Positions 29,552 through 39,160 are shown, numbered from the stretch's first letter. The stretch: DNA of 64,000 nt from Rubrivivax sp. (GCA_027487905.1 JAIYCR010000010.1:62001-126000), one strand, 5' to 3'. The notes: generated from the sequence alone by a model not told the origin. Numbers and translations: made by a program.

Positions 29552-31369
29552 TCAAAGCCAGGTGACGGCGCCTTCCTCGGCACTGCGCACATTGCGCCGC
29601 AGGCCGGCGAAGAGCTCCCGGCCCAGCCCATGGCCGTTCTCTTCGCGCTGCGCGTCGTCCAGGGTGGCGGGCGTGCGCGCGGCCCACTCGGCGGCATCGA
29701 CCAGCAGGTCGAGCGTGCCCGCACGCGCATCCAGCCGGATCAGGTCGCCATCGCGCAGGCGTGCGATCGCCCCGCCGGCCAGGGCCTCGGGGCTCACATG
29801 GATGGCCGCAGGCACCTTGCCCGATGCACCGCTCATGCGCCCGTCGGTGACGAGCGCCACGCGAAAGCCCCGCCCTTGCAGCACGCCCAGGGCCGGCGTC
29901 AGCTTGTGCAGCTCGGGCATGCCATTGGCCATCGGCCCCTGGAAGCGGACCACGGCGACGAAATCGCATTCGAGGCTGCCCGCCTTGAAAGCCTCCAGCA
30001 TCGCCTCCTGGGTGTGGAAGATGCGCGCCGGGGCTTCGATGACCTGCCGGTCCTCGGGAACGGCGGACACCTTGATCACCGCACGGCCGATGGGTCCGGT
30101 GAGCAGCTGAAGGCCGCCGGTGGGGCTGAAGGGCGCGTCGTGCGGCCGCACGATGCTGTCGTCCGGCGAGACCTCGGGCAGGGCCTGCCACTCGAGGCGA
30201 CGGTCGGCATCGAGCGCCGGCACCCGGGCATAGGCCGCAAGGCCCTCGGCATCCACGGTGGCGACATCCGCATGCATCCAGCCCCCGGCCAGCAGCTCGC
30301 GGATGATCCAGCCCGGGCCGCCGGCGGCCTGGAACTGGTTCACGTCGGCCACGCCGTTCGGATAGACCCGGGCGATCAGCGGCGTGCCGTGCGACAGCTC
30401 GGCGAAATCGGTCCAGTCGATGAGGATGCCGGCCGAGCGGGCCACCGCCACCCAGTGGATCAGGTGGTTGGTCGACCCACCGGTGGCCAGCAGCGCGAGC
30501 ATCGCGTTGACGATGCTGCGCTCGTCCACCAGGCGGCCAATGGGCAGGAAACGCTCGCCGCGCGACAGCGCCACCGCACGCCGCACCGCGTCGCGGGTCA
30601 GCGCCTCGCGCATCTGCGCATGCGGGTGCACGAAGGCCGTTCCCGGCACATGCAGTCCCATGGCTTCCAGCAGCATCTGGTTGCTGTTGGCCGTGCCGTA
30701 GAAGGTGCAGGTGCCCGGCCCGTGGTAGGCGGCGCTCTCGGCCTGGAGCAGCTCTTCGCGTCCCACCCGGCCTTGCGCATGCTGCTCGCGGACCTGGGTC
30801 TTCTCGGTGTTGGACAGCCCCGTGGACATCGGCCCCGCCGGCACGAAGACCGTGGGCAGGTGGCCGAAGTGGAGTGCGCCGATCAGCAGCCCCGGCACGA
30901 TCTTGTCGCACACGCCGAGCATCAGCGCGGCGTCGAAGACGTCGTGGCTCAGCGCGATGGCCGTTCCCATGGCGATGGTGTCGCGCGAGAACAGGCTGAG
31001 CTCCATGCCCGGCAGGCCCTGGGTGACGCCGTCGCACATGGCGGGAACCCCGCCGGCCACCTGGACCGTGGCACCCAGGCGGGCCGCTTCGTCGCGGATG
31101 AGGTCGGGGAATCGCTCGTAGGGCTGGTGGGCCGACAGCATGTCGTTGTAGGCGGTGACGATGCCCAGGTGGGGCGAGCGCTCGGCCACGATGCGCAGCT
31201 TGTCCGGCGCCGGCAGCGCCGCGAAGGCATGCGCCACGTTGGCGCAACCCATGCGGTCGCTGCCCCGGCGCCGGCCGGCCAGACGGTCGAGCCGGGCGAG
31301 GTAGGCGCTTCGGGTGGCCGCGCTGCGTTCGACGATGCGCTGGGTGACCTCTTGGACGACCGGCTTCAT
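29552..31369 (-). CDS. edd: 6-phosphogluconate dehydratase
   Basis: The 605-aa protein belongs to the IlvD/Edd family. Cysteines likely to hold the [4Fe-4S] cluster are in AMCDGVTQG, and [15 protein letters not shown] and [16 protein letters not shown] are present. It dehydrates 6-phosphogluconate to KDPG. ATG 31369 has AGGAG upstream. A HexR-like palindrome lies in its promoter. Confidence 0.96.
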   Translation of the reverse strand: MKPVVQEVTQRIVERSAATRSAYLARLDRLAGRRRGSDRMGCANVAHAFAALPAPDKLRIVAERSPHLGIVTAYNDMLSAHQPYERFPDLIRDEAARLGATVQVAGGVPAMCDGVTQGLPGMELSLFSRDTIAMGTAIALSHDVFDAALMLGVCDKIVPGLLIGALHFGHLPTVFVPAGPMSTGLSNTEKTQVREQHAQGRVGREELLQAESAAYHGPGTCTFYGTANSNQMLLEAMGLHVPGTAFVHPHAQMREALTRDAVRRAVALSRGERFLPIGRLVDERSIVNAMLALLATGGSTNHLIHWVAVARSAGILIDWTDFAELSHGTPLIARVYPNGVADVNQFQAAGGPGWIIRELLAGGWMHADVATVDAEGLAAYARVPALDADRRLEWQALPEVSPDDSIVRPHDAPFSPTGGLQLLTGPIGRAVIKVSAVPEDRQVIEAPARIFHTQEAMLEAFKAGSLECDFVAVVRFQGPMANGMPELHKLTPALGVLQGRGFRVALVTDGRMSGASGKVPAAIHVSPEALAGGAIARLRDGDLIRLDARAGTLDLLVDAAEWAARTPATLDDAQREENGHGLGRELFAGLRRNVRSAEEGAVTWL

Positions 31370-31484
31370 GGGGTGATCTCCTGGCGCACGGCGCTGGCGG
31401 GGAAGCATCGCCACCGGCACGGCGGCGAAGGGGCAGCGAAGCCTGGACCGAAATTCGGGCTTGCCTGTCTGTAACTCATGGGTC

Positions 31485-31514
31485 AATTTACCTGTAACTT
31501 GATTACATCGTCAA
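31485..31514 (-). promoter_or_regulatory. edd promoter with HexR-like operator in the spacer
   Basis: On the minus strand TTGACG (31514-31509) and TAAATT (31490-31485) form a -35/-10 pair with an 18-bp spacer. Inside the spacer the 15-bp palindrome TGTAACTTGATTACA (31493-31507) matches the HexR pattern TGTAA-N5-TTACA known from gammaproteobacterial Entner-Doudoroff genes. A second TGTAACT half-site starts at 31470. HexR releases DNA on binding KDPG, so induction by sugar catabolism is expected if a HexR is present. Confidence 0.75.
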
Positions 31515-31632
31515 GACTTGGCGATCGCGGGTCAAGGTCTAGGGCATACGACCGTCGGCCGCCTGACGTGGGGCCTGGGGGCGCGAGACAATCGGCCCCG
31601 GGCATGCCCTGCCCGGCTTCCGACAGATCCCG

Positions 31633-32367
31633 ATGGCCCGCCAAGATCCGGCTCCTGCCAGCCCCGACCGCGCCGACCCGGATGACCGGACGGGCCCCGC
31701 CCACGGCGCATTGACCGGGGCGTCGCGGGCGGGATCGTCCGCCAGCGCAGAGCCCCACCCGGCCTGGCGCGACCCACTGCCCATGCTCGAACACACGCTG
31801 CAGGAGTGGCACGTGGGATGCCGACACGGCCGCCTGGGCCCTGACCTCTGGCTGTTCGGCTATGCCTCGCTGATCTGGCGCCCCGAGTTCGCCTGCGATG
31901 AACACCGCGCCGCCCGCGTGCATGGCTGGCACCGCAGCCTGCAGATGCACTCGCGGGTGAACCGCGGCACGCCGCAACGGCCCGGGCTGGTGTTCGCGCT
32001 GCTGTCGGGCGGCTCCTGCCGCGGCATGGTCTACCGGGTGGACCGGCACCGCGCGGAAGCCGAACTGCGGCGCCTGTGGGACCGCGAGATGCCCAATGGC
32101 GTCTACGACCCGCGCTGGCTGGAATGCCGGACCGCGCAAGGGCCGGTGCGGGCGCTGGCCTTCACCTTGAGCCGCCGCAGCCCCGCCTGGGCCGGCACGA
32201 TGGACGAGGCGCAGATGCTGGCGCTGCTGGGCGAAGCGCGGGGCCGCTTCGGCACCACCCTCGACTACCTGGTGGAGACGGCGCGATGCCTGCGCGAACG
32301 GGGCATCCACGACCGGGAGATCGAAAGGCTGATGCGGCTGGCTCGCCGCGGCGGCCTGACCGTCTGA
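31633..32367 (+). CDS. Gamma-glutamylcyclotransferase, ChaC-like
   Basis: The 244-aa protein has the family motif GYASLIW (usually GYGSLIW) at about residues 76-82, which binds the gamma-glutamyl group, and a Glu in WDREM as candidate catalytic base. ChaC enzymes split glutathione into 5-oxoproline and Cys-Gly. The first 50 residues are Pro/Ala-rich and non-conserved; ATG 31783 is an alternative start. Confidence 0.85.
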   Translation: MARQDPAPASPDRADPDDRTGPAHGALTGASRAGSSASAEPHPAWRDPLPMLEHTLQEWHVGCRHGRLGPDLWLFGYASLIWRPEFACDEHRAARVHGWHRSLQMHSRVNRGTPQRPGLVFALLSGGSCRGMVYRVDRHRAEAELRRLWDREMPNGVYDPRWLECRTAQGPVRALAFTLSRRSPAWAGTMDEAQMLALLGEARGRFGTTLDYLVETARCLRERGIHDREIERLMRLARRGGLTV

Positions 32368-32398
32368 GGGGCCGCTGCCGCGGGCCCGTGGCCTGCGC

Positions 32399-33034
32399 TC
32401 AGCGCAGTTCGGGATCGGTGGCGGCGCCCCGCTCGAAGGCCAATCGCAGCGCGTCCAGGTCGGCCTCGGTGTCCACGCCCAGCAGCGCGCCCGGATCGTC
32501 CACCGCCACCGCCTGAGCCGGGTAGCGCGCGACGATGCGCCGTGCGCCTTCATCGCCGCTCAGGCCGATGAGTTCGGAATAGAGCTCCGCGGAGAAGCCC
32601 ACCGGATGCCCGCGGCGTCCGCGGTGCTGGGCATAGGTGACCGGGTGGTCGCGCAGCGCCTGCGCGACGGCCAGCAGCGTGGACGGGCGAACCAGGGCGA
32701 GGTCGGCCGGCAGCACCAGCCAGCCCGAGGCCTGGGGCCGGGCCGATACGCCCAGCGCCACCAGCCTGCCGATGTTCAGCGCCGACTCGCCGTGGCCATT
32801 GCCGCCCGCGTCGGGCACCTCCACCACGTCGCGCTGGGCCACGACCCGCGTGGCCGCGCCCATCAGCCGGCCCGTGGTGACGACCACCAGGGGCAGACCG
32901 CTGGCCAGCGCCTGCTGCAGCGTGGCACCCAGCACGGTGGAGCCACCCAGGGGTTCAAGCAGCTTGTGCTGGACCCCCTGGTACTGCCTGCCCCGTCCCG
33001 CCGCCACCACCACGATCACGGGCATGGGCCCCAT
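32399..33034 (-). CDS. MobA/MocA-like nucleotidyltransferase
   Basis: The 211-aa protein has the N-terminal nucleotide-binding loop [13 protein letters not shown] followed by HKLLEPLGG, then [12 protein letters not shown] and GRRGHPVGF, all typical of molybdopterin cytidylyl/guanylyl transferases and related NTP transferases. The loop is longer than the canonical LAAGxGxRxG-K. It may modify molybdenum cofactor, but no xdh or cox genes are adjacent. The start could be 33034 or 33025. Confidence 0.72.
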   Translation of the reverse strand: MGPMPVIVVVAAGRGRQYQGVQHKLLEPLGGSTVLGATLQQALASGLPLVVVTTGRLMGAATRVVAQRDVVEVPDAGGNGHGESALNIGRLVALGVSARPQASGWLVLPADLALVRPSTLLAVAQALRDHPVTYAQHRGRRGHPVGFSAELYSELIGLSGDEGARRIVARYPAQAVAVDDPGALLGVDTEADLDALRLAFERGAATDPELR

Positions 33035-33145
33035 CCGCTTCCCTTCGATGCGATGTGCGCACGCCAGACTGCGCGTGCGACGACGCTGAAGGATTCCAGC
33101 GCGACGCCCCGAGGGCCACTAGGAGCATCACTGTCCGGGCAAGCC

Positions 33146-33511
33146 CTAGGGCTCCAGCGGCTGGGCCGCGGAGGGCGGACCGAAGCGATTGGCGAAGGCC
33201 TGGCCCGGCAGCAGCATGATCACCAGCAGGGCCAGCAGACCCAGGCCGGGCACGAAGAACAGCAGCTGCCACCAGCCGCTTCGACCGGTGTCGTGCAGGC
33301 GCCGGGACGTGGCGGCCAGGAAGGGCAGCAGGTGCACCAGCGTGAACAGTGCCGACGCGACCGATGCGGCGTTGCGCCCGGCGATGTCCCACACCGCGCT
33401 CACCACCGCGGAGAACAGCAGCACGCAGGCGATGAACCAGCCGAACTCCCGGCGGTGGGCACGGCCCGCGAAATCGAAGCTGCGGCGCATGGCCGCGAGA
33501 TACCAGTCCAC
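33146..33511 (-). CDS. DUF805 membrane protein
   Basis: The protein (121 aa) begins [23 protein letters not shown], which aligns with the usual DUF805 N-terminus. A GTG start at 33511 preceded by GGGGAGGGG is therefore better than the internal ATG at 33490. Three hydrophobic segments and the family motif [12 protein letters not shown] are present. It is an inner-membrane protein of unknown function. It is divergent from pdxH. Confidence 0.8.
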   Translation of the reverse strand: MDWYLAAMRRSFDFAGRAHRREFGWFIACVLLFSAVVSAVWDIAGRNAASVASALFTLVHLLPFLAATSRRLHDTGRSGWWQLLFFVPGLGLLALLVIMLLPGQAFANRFGPPSAAQPLEP

Positions 33512-33607
33512 CGCCCCTCCCCCTGGCCGGATGGATGGCCCGGCTCGCCCGCATTGTCCTTTGACCCCGCGCGGGGCGGCCCGGGGCCCCGTTGCTATCC
33601 TGACTGG

Positions 33608-34243
33608 ATGAACCTCCCCGACCTCAGGAAGAGCTATGAACTCGGCGAACTGGACGAGTCCGTGGCCGAAGGCGACCCGATGCGCCAGTTCGGACGCTGG
33701 CTCGATGAGGCCATCGCCGCCGCGCTGCCCGAGCCCAACGCGATGACGCTGGCCACCGTCGGGCCCGACGGTCGTCCCTCCACCCGCATCGTGCTGATCA
33801 AGGGCTGCGATGCGCGGGGCATCGTCTGGTACACCAACCACCACAGCCGCAAGGGCCGCGAACTGAGCGCACACCCGGTCGCCGCGCTGCAGTTCCACTG
33901 GGTCGAGCTCGAACGCGTGGTGCGCATCGAGGGGCGCGTCGAACGCGTGTCGGACGAGGAGGCCGACGCCTATTTCGCCAGCCGACCCCTGGACTCCCGC
34001 ATCGGTGCCTGGGCGTCGCCCCAGAGCGAGGTCATCGCCTCGCGGGCGGTGCTGGTGGCCAATGCGGCGCGTTACGGCGCCCAGTTCCTGATGAACCCGC
34101 CGCGCCCGCCGCACTGGGGCGGCTGGCGCCTGGTGCCCGACCGCTGGGAGTTCTGGCAAGGCCGCAAGAGCCGGCTGCACGACCGCCTGCAATACCGGCT
34201 GCAGCCCGATGCCAGCTGGCTGCGTGAGCGCCTGGCGCCATGA
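33608..34243 (+). CDS. pdxH: Pyridoxamine/pyridoxine 5'-phosphate oxidase
   Basis: The 211-aa flavoprotein has [33 protein letters not shown] and the C-terminal [20 protein letters not shown] with FMN and PLP contacts. It makes pyridoxal phosphate using FMN and oxygen. Its stop overlaps the nth start by 4 bp. Confidence 0.96.
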   Translation: MNLPDLRKSYELGELDESVAEGDPMRQFGRWLDEAIAAALPEPNAMTLATVGPDGRPSTRIVLIKGCDARGIVWYTNHHSRKGRELSAHPVAALQFHWVELERVVRIEGRVERVSDEEADAYFASRPLDSRIGAWASPQSEVIASRAVLVANAARYGAQFLMNPPRPPHWGGWRLVPDRWEFWQGRKSRLHDRLQYRLQPDASWLRERLAP

Positions 34244-34893
34244 GCCCCGAAGCCGCGGATGCCTTCTTCGCCACGCTGCAAGGCGCCAACCCCCATCCCC
34301 AGACCGAACTCGAGTACGCGAGCGTGTTCGAGCTGCTCGCCGCGGTGCTGCTGTCGGCCCAGTCCACCGACGTGGGCGTGAACAAGGCCACGCGACGCCT
34401 GTTCGCCGTGGCCAACACGCCGCAGCGCATCGTCGCGCTGGGGCTGCCCGCCCTCACCGAGCACCTGCGCACCATAGGCCTGTACCGCAACAAGGCGAAG
34501 AACCTGCTCAAGACCTGCGAGATCCTGCTGGCCGAGCACGGCGGACGGGTGCCCCGCTCGCGCGAGGCGCTGCAGGCCCTGCCCGGCGTGGGTCGCAAGA
34601 CGGCCAACGTGGTGCTCAACGTGGCCTTCGGGGAACCCACGCAGCCGGTGGACACCCACGTGTTCCGCGTGTCCAACCGCACCGGGCTGGCGCCGGGCTC
34701 CACGCCGGCCAGCGTCGAGCAGGGGCTGGAGCAGCGCGTGCCCGAGCCCTATCGCGTGGGCGCCCACCACTGGCTCATCCTGCATGGGCGCTATGTGTGC
34801 ACCGCCCGGGCACCGCGTTGCCTGGCCTGTCCGGTGGCCGCGTACTGCGATGCGTTCCGACAGGCAGCAGGCGATCCCTCGCGGGTGCGCTGA
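34240..34893 (+). CDS. nth: Endonuclease III
   Basis: The 217-aa DNA glycosylase/AP lyase has the helix-hairpin-helix [12 protein letters not shown] with catalytic Lys120, Asp138 in VDTHVFR and the C-terminal [4Fe-4S] motif C-x6-C-x2-C-x5-C. The catalytic residue numbers are the same as in E. coli Nth. It removes oxidised pyrimidines. Confidence 0.96.
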   Translation: MSPEAADAFFATLQGANPHPQTELEYASVFELLAAVLLSAQSTDVGVNKATRRLFAVANTPQRIVALGLPALTEHLRTIGLYRNKAKNLLKTCEILLAEHGGRVPRSREALQALPGVGRKTANVVLNVAFGEPTQPVDTHVFRVSNRTGLAPGSTPASVEQGLEQRVPEPYRVGAHHWLILHGRYVCTARAPRCLACPVAAYCDAFRQAAGDPSRVR

Positions 34894-34992
34894 GGCGGCC
34901 TGCACCTCGCAAGCGCAGCGCTGCGAAATGGCGTCCTGCAGGCCTTCATTTCCAGTGGCCACCCGCGCACGCGGGGCCTAGAGTCAAACCCC

Positions 34993-35589
34993 ATGAGCAG
35001 CACCGCGGGTGCGCTGCATCTCATCTCGCGGCAACTCGACCGCGGCGAGATCGACGGCGAACAGTTCCTCTTGTCCTTCACGCGCACGCTGGCCCGGGTC
35101 ATCGGCTGCTCGCGTGCGGGGGTGTGGGTGTTCGCCGATCCGCCGGTGCATCGGCGGCTGCGCTGCCTGGCCATGCACGACGCGGTGCTCGACCGTGCGG
35201 TCCACGCCGACGACATGAGCGGACCTGCCGATGCGGCCTACTTCGACGCGCTCGGCCGCGATGGCTGGGTCAACGCACCGGATGCCTGGAACCACCCCGC
35301 CACCCGGTGTTTCCGCGCCGACTACCTCGAGCCGCTGGATGTGCGCTCGGTGCTGGACGTCGGCTACTCGATCAACGGAGTCCCCATCGGCATCTTCAGC
35401 TGCGAGCAGGTGGGCTCCATCCAGACGTGGAACGGGCGGCAGCTGCAGCTGCTGCGGGCCATCGGGCCGCGGGCCGCCTTGAGCCTGATCACCGCCAGCA
35501 GCGGCCGCAGCCTGGACACCCAGCCCGGCGCCCTGTTCGAGCCTCGGGACCCGGCGGCGCGACTGACCCGGGTGCTGCCGCTGCAGTAG
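34993..35589 (+). CDS. GAF-domain protein
   Basis: The 198-aa protein has one GAF-like domain (about residues 10-175; RAGVWVFADP, VGYSINGVPIGIFSCEQVG, WNGRQLQLLRAIGPRAALSL) and no output domain. Such stand-alone GAF proteins may sense small molecules or redox state. No partner is encoded beside it. Confidence 0.7.
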   Translation: MSSTAGALHLISRQLDRGEIDGEQFLLSFTRTLARVIGCSRAGVWVFADPPVHRRLRCLAMHDAVLDRAVHADDMSGPADAAYFDALGRDGWVNAPDAWNHPATRCFRADYLEPLDVRSVLDVGYSINGVPIGIFSCEQVGSIQTWNGRQLQLLRAIGPRAALSLITASSGRSLDTQPGALFEPRDPAARLTRVLPLQ

Positions 35590-35677
35590 GAGCGGACATC
35601 GGGGCGACCTAGAATCGCGCCCTTCAGTCACCTCGTCACCGCCCTGGGGCATGGCCCCGGCGGGATCCCTTGCCCCC

Positions 35678-35980
35678 ATGGCGTCCTTTGCAGCCCTGCT
35701 CGACCGCCTCGACCGGCTTTTGCTGCGCTACGAGGAGGCCCAGCGCCGACAGAGCCTGCTCGAATCCCAGGTGCAGGCGCTGACGCTCGAACGCGACAGC
35801 CTGCGCTCGCGTCTGGCCGCCGCGCGGGGCCGCATCGACGCCTTGCTCGACCGCATCCCCAGCGAACGGCAGGAGCTTTCCGAGTCGGGCGCTGCGCGTG
35901 AACCCGCCGCACCTGAACCCGCCGCACCTGAACCCGCGAATCCGCCCGCCGAACCGCCCGCCGGAGCGCCCACACCGTGA
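35678..35980 (+). CDS. Coiled-coil protein upstream of zapA (ZapB-like)
   Basis: The 100-aa protein is a heptad-rich coiled coil over about residues 1-65 (LLDRLDRLLLRYEEAQRR, ESQVQALTLERDSLRSRL), followed by a Pro/Glu/Ala tail with a repeated EPAAP unit. The position, overlapping zapA by a GTGA, suggests a cell-division role like ZapB. ATG 35678 is preferred over 35651 because the coil begins there. Confidence 0.7.
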   Translation: MASFAALLDRLDRLLLRYEEAQRRQSLLESQVQALTLERDSLRSRLAAARGRIDALLDRIPSERQELSESGAAREPAAPEPAAPEPANPPAEPPAGAPTP

Positions 35981-36276
35981 AGCAGATCGAGGTCACCATC
36001 CTGGGCCAGAGCTATGTGCTGGCCTGTCCCGACGGCGGCGAGCCCGCCTTGATGCAGGCCGTGTCCCAGGTGGACCGCGAGATGACCGCCATCCGCGACG
36101 CGGGGCGGGTGCGCGCGCGTGAGCGCATCGCCGTGCTCTCGGCGCTGAACCTGGCCTATCAGCTCGCCGAGCGGCCGGTGCTGGCGGCCGATGCGGTGGT
36201 CGTCGAACCGCAGGCACTGGCCGACGCCATCGCCCGCATCGACCAGGCCATCGGCGAGGATGGCCAACTGATCTGA
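35977..36276 (+). CDS. zapA: Cell division protein ZapA
   Basis: The 99-aa protein (GTG start) has the ZapA N-terminal fold (QIEVTILGQSYVLACPDG) and a C-terminal helix for tetramer formation. ZapA cross-links FtsZ filaments. 6S RNA follows 54 bp downstream, the classical zapA-ssrS order. Confidence 0.92.
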   Translation: MKQIEVTILGQSYVLACPDGGEPALMQAVSQVDREMTAIRDAGRVRARERIAVLSALNLAYQLAERPVLAADAVVVEPQALADAIARIDQAIGEDGQLI

Positions 36277-36318
36277 AATGCCGCGCGGCCCATCGCCCGG
36301 CGCTTCGGGCGATGCGCG

Positions 36319-36324
36319 TATATT
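36319..36324 (+). promoter_or_regulatory. -10 element of 6S RNA
   Basis: TATATT in a GC-rich surrounding lies 7 bp upstream of the predicted 6S RNA 5' end at 36331. The -35 region is poorly conserved. Confidence 0.6.
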
Positions 36325-36330
36325 GGGCCC

Positions 36331-36504
36331 GTCCGTCGCGTCCGCGTGGGCTTTTAGTTCCTTGAACCGATGCTCTCGCGAGCCAGGGCTTGGAACATCG
36401 CCCGGTGGGTGTGATCGTCTCGCGTCAGACGAACCCGAAGCCGGGCTGACCTCGCCCACCTGAATCCCCTGGGTTCAGGAATGCGGCCCACGGTTCGCGG
36501 CGGA
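36331..36504 (+). ncRNA. ssrS: 6S RNA
   Basis: The 174-nt segment folds as 6S RNA. The 5' end (from GTCCGTCGCG at 36331) pairs with the 3' end (GCGGCGGAC, ending about 36504), and CGTGGGC (36344-36350) pairs with GCCCACG (36486-36492). TTCCTTGAACC (36358-36368) pairs with GGTTCAGGAA (36472-36481), leaving one bulged T. The inner GGTGGG/CCCACC arm closes the central region. The CACCTGAATCCCC stretch recalls the conserved 3' part of E. coli 6S RNA. 6S RNA binds RNA polymerase-sigma70 as a promoter mimic. Location after zapA fits. Confidence 0.92.
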
Positions 36505-36522
36505 CACCCCCCACTCAAACCC

Positions 36523-37389
36523 ATGCCTGCTGCTGCGGACCTCCCGGTCTTCGTCTTCCTCTGCGTGTCGCTCGGCCTGCTGAGCGGGCTGCTTGCCGGC
36601 CTGCTGGGCATCGGCGGGGGCATCGTGCTGGTGCCGGGTCTCACGCTCATCATCGGCCGGGCCAGCGGCTTTTCCCACGACACCGGCGTGAAGATCGCCA
36701 TCGGCACCTCGCTGGCCATCATCGGCTTCACCGCCATCGCCTCCATGCGGGCCCACCACCGACGCGGCGCCGTGCGCTGGGACTGGGTGGCCTGGCTGGC
36801 GCCGGGCATCATGGTGGGCTCCATCGCGGCGGCGCAGGTGGCCCACCGCCTGCCCTCTGACCTGCTGGTGCTGGCCTTCTGCGGCTTCGTCCTGTTCTCG
36901 GCCCAGCGCCTGTGGCGCGGGTCGGCGGCCGGCGCGGCGAAGGCCACCGGCGCCCCGCCCGAGGAGACGGTGCCGGCCTCCCGGGCGGGGCTGCTGCCAC
37001 GGCTTTTCGGCGGCTTTGCCATCGGTTCGGCGGGGGCGCTGGTCGGCGCGGGGGGCGCCTTCATCTCGGTGCCCCTGCTGCGACGCCAGCAGGTGCCCAT
37101 CCATGCGGCCATCGGCAGCTCGGCCGCCCTGGGCCTGCCGGTCGCGGTGACCGGTGCGCTCGCCTATGCGGCCACCGGCATGAAGGACCCGCTGCTGGCC
37201 GGACATTCGGCGCTGGTGGGTTATGTGCACCTGCCAGCCCTGGGGGCCACGGCGGTGGGCGCGATGCTGGCCGCGCCGTGGGGCGCGCGCCTGGCCCACG
37301 CACTGGACCGTCGCCGGCTGGAGCGCTCGTTCAGCCTGCTGCTGGCGGTGCTGGCGGGCTGGATGCTCTGGCGAACCCTGAGCCACTGA
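36523..37389 (+). CDS. TauE/SafE-family sulfite/organosulfonate exporter-like permease
   Basis: The 288-aa protein has about eight membrane segments in two repeats, each opening with a glycine-rich hairpin (GLLAGLLGIGGGIVLVPGL and GSAGALVGAGGAFISVP), the TauE hallmark. Substrate unknown; relatives move sulfite, sulfoacetate or similar anions. I use ATG 36523 because the ATG at 36481 lies inside 6S RNA. The 3' end overlaps the convergent gene by 59 bp. Confidence 0.85.
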   Translation: MPAAADLPVFVFLCVSLGLLSGLLAGLLGIGGGIVLVPGLTLIIGRASGFSHDTGVKIAIGTSLAIIGFTAIASMRAHHRRGAVRWDWVAWLAPGIMVGSIAAAQVAHRLPSDLLVLAFCGFVLFSAQRLWRGSAAGAAKATGAPPEETVPASRAGLLPRLFGGFAIGSAGALVGAGGAFISVPLLRRQQVPIHAAIGSSAALGLPVAVTGALAYAATGMKDPLLAGHSALVGYVHLPALGATAVGAMLAAPWGARLAHALDRRRLERSFSLLLAVLAGWMLWRTLSH

Positions 37390-38446
37390 AATGCAGCCCG
37401 GCCGGCCGGGGAAACGGCACCGCGGCCAGCGCCACCTGGCCCGGACCGCGGGCGCGGGCGCGCATCAGCGCCTGCTCGGCGCGCTCGACGAGGGCCGGGC
37501 GATCGGCGGTGGTGTGCGGATAGCCCGCCAGGCCGATGGACACCGACAGCCCCAGCGACTGGCCCTGCTCGCTGACGGCGTAGCGCGCGCACTGCTGGCG
37601 CAGCGCCTCGGCACGGCCATAGGCGACGGCCAGCCCGACGCCTGACCACAGCACGGCCGTGCAGCGCGGGCCGCAGCGGCAGGCGGAATCCATCGCCCGG
37701 GTGTTGGCCAGCACCAGGCGCTCGACGGCCGCCTGCAGCGCTTCGGTCTGTTCGGCGGTGGGTGGTGGTTCGCCGGGGGGCGGGTCGTCCAGCTCAACGA
37801 ACATCAGAACGAACTCGCGCCGCTCGCGGGCGGACAGGTCGAACTCGCGGCGCAGCAGCGTGGCGAAGGTGGCATCGAAGGGCCGGTGGGTCGACGCAGG
37901 CAGCGAGGAGTCGTTGCGCAGGCGGTCGACCAGGCGCTGTTCCTGTTCGATCTGGCTGCGCAGCAGCGCCAGGGTGCGCTCCTGCTCGTCGGCAGCCGAG
38001 CGGTCGGTCCACAGCGAGGCGACGATGCGCGGCTCGCCGCCGCCGGCGGGCGACACCACCACGCGCAGCGCATCGAAGTGACGCCGCTCGCCGCGCCATT
38101 CGAAACGGTGGCGCGTCTGGGAGGGCTGGGGATGCTGCGCCAGCGCGGTCTGGTCGGCCGCCCGCAAGGCGGCGGCCCGGGGCGCGGACAGCAGCTGAGC
38201 GTCGGTGCGACCCACCACCTCGGCCACGCGGCGGCCGAAGAGCGCGGCCATCGGCGGGTTCACATGCAGGTAGACACCCGTGCTGGCGTCCTTCAGGGCC
38301 AGCGGATGGGCGCCCAACTGCGCATGCTGTCGAAGCAGGGGCTCGGCCAGCGCCTCCAGGCCCGGCGGCCATGCGTTGCCCGAGACGGCGGTGTCGTCGG
38401 CTGGCCCGGAGGAGGTCGACGCGTTGGCAATGGGGGAGGCATTCAC
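37331..38446 (-). CDS. PAS-GGDEF protein with degenerate GGDEF domain
   Basis: The 371-aa protein (GTG start) has a PAS domain (about residues 30-155; LALKDASTGVYLHVNPPMAALFGR, RHRFEWRGERRHFDALRVV), a short coiled coil and a diverged GGDEF-like fold. In the latter the usual G-G-D/E-E-F turn is replaced (AVLWSGVGLAVAYGRAE), while VSIGLAGYP and ALVERAEQALMRAR still match the family's late motifs. Catalytic diguanylate cyclase activity is therefore unlikely. It may act by nucleotide binding or protein contact. The last 59 bases overlap the TauE gene tail-to-tail. Confidence 0.72.
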   Translation of the reverse strand: MNASPIANASTSSGPADDTAVSGNAWPPGLEALAEPLLRQHAQLGAHPLALKDASTGVYLHVNPPMAALFGRRVAEVVGRTDAQLLSAPRAAALRAADQTALAQHPQPSQTRHRFEWRGERRHFDALRVVVSPAGGGEPRIVASLWTDRSAADEQERTLALLRSQIEQEQRLVDRLRNDSSLPASTHRPFDATFATLLRREFDLSARERREFVLMFVELDDPPPGEPPPTAEQTEALQAAVERLVLANTRAMDSACRCGPRCTAVLWSGVGLAVAYGRAEALRQQCARYAVSEQGQSLGLSVSIGLAGYPHTTADRPALVERAEQALMRARARGPGQVALAAVPFPRPAGLHFSGSGFARASSPPAPPAAG

Positions 38447-38465
38447 CGGCTCGATTATCGAGCCG
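38447..38465. promoter_or_regulatory. 19-bp perfect palindrome abutting the start of the degenerate GGDEF gene
   Basis: CGGCTCGAT and ATCGAGCCG are 9-bp perfect inverted arms around one T, directly upstream of the GTG start at 38446. In RNA the arms would form a hairpin covering the ribosome-binding region. In DNA it could be an operator. Confidence 0.5.
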
Positions 38466-38499
38466 CCACCGCGGGCAAGGTCCCCCCGGAAATCGGGCG

Positions 38500-39105
38500 T
38501 CACGGGGTCGCGCGGCGCTCGAGCAGCGGACGCACCTCGGCGTCGGCTGCAGCGCGCGGGCGGTCGGCCGGCAGCTCGCGCAGCGGCTCGACCGGCACCA
38601 TGCGCTGGGACCGCTCGGCCAGCTGCTGGTAGGCGCGGGTGCCCGAGCGCTTCCACTGGAGTTCCTCGGGCGTCAGGGGCCGCAGCACCCGGGCCGGCAC
38701 GCCGGCAACGAGGTGGCCGTCGGGCACCTCGAAGCCCGCCTTGACGAAGCTCGATGCGGCGACGAAGGCATCCGCACCGATGCGGGCCTTGTCCATCACC
38801 ACTGCATTCATGCCGATCAGCGCATTGCGCCCGACCACGCAGCCGTGCAGCACCGCACCGTGACCGACATGGCCGTCCTCCTCGACCCGCGTGTCGGCCC
38901 CGGGGAAGCCATGCATCACGCAGGTGTCCTGGACGTTGGATCCGGCCTCGAGCACGATGCGGCCGAAATCGCCCCGCAGGCTCGCCACCGGCCCTACATA
39001 GCAGCGCGGGCCGATGACCACATCGCCGATCAGCACGGCCGTCGGGTGCACATAGGCTTCGGGGTGCACCACCGGAATCCAGTCGTCGAGTCGGTAGCAG
39101 GGCAC
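38500..39105 (-). CDS. paaY: Gamma-carbonic-anhydrase-fold protein PaaY
   Basis: The 201-aa left-handed beta-helix protein (hexapeptide repeats from HPTAVLIGDVVIG to IGMNAVVMDKARIG) has metal-binding histidines in MHGFP and GHVGHGAVLHG. The C-terminal WKRSGTRAYQQLAERS helix is typical of PaaY, a thioesterase that removes toxic CoA intermediates of phenylacetate catabolism. It is divergent from a PaaG-like gene. Confidence 0.88.
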   Translation of the reverse strand: MPCYRLDDWIPVVHPEAYVHPTAVLIGDVVIGPRCYVGPVASLRGDFGRIVLEAGSNVQDTCVMHGFPGADTRVEEDGHVGHGAVLHGCVVGRNALIGMNAVVMDKARIGADAFVAASSFVKAGFEVPDGHLVAGVPARVLRPLTPEELQWKRSGTRAYQQLAERSQRMVPVEPLRELPADRPRAAADAEVRPLLERRATP

Positions 39106-39125
39106 GGGGCGGCTCCTTTGAGCGG

Positions 39126-39160
39126 TTGGTCGGCGCTGAAGATAATCGACCGACCGACCC
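39126..39160. promoter_or_regulatory. GGTCGG/CCGACC inverted repeats between paaY and paaG
   Basis: TTGGTCGG (39126-39133) faces CGACCGACCGACCC (39147-39160) across an AT-containing spacer in the 76-bp divergent gap. The motif resembles sites proposed for TetR-type PaaR repressors in betaproteobacteria, but this is from memory of the pattern only. Confidence 0.4.

Noticed and set aside
36481-36522. Earlier ATG start for the TauE/SafE permease
   Set aside because: These bases form the 3' strand of the 6S RNA closing stem, and the predicted extra residues are not membrane-like.
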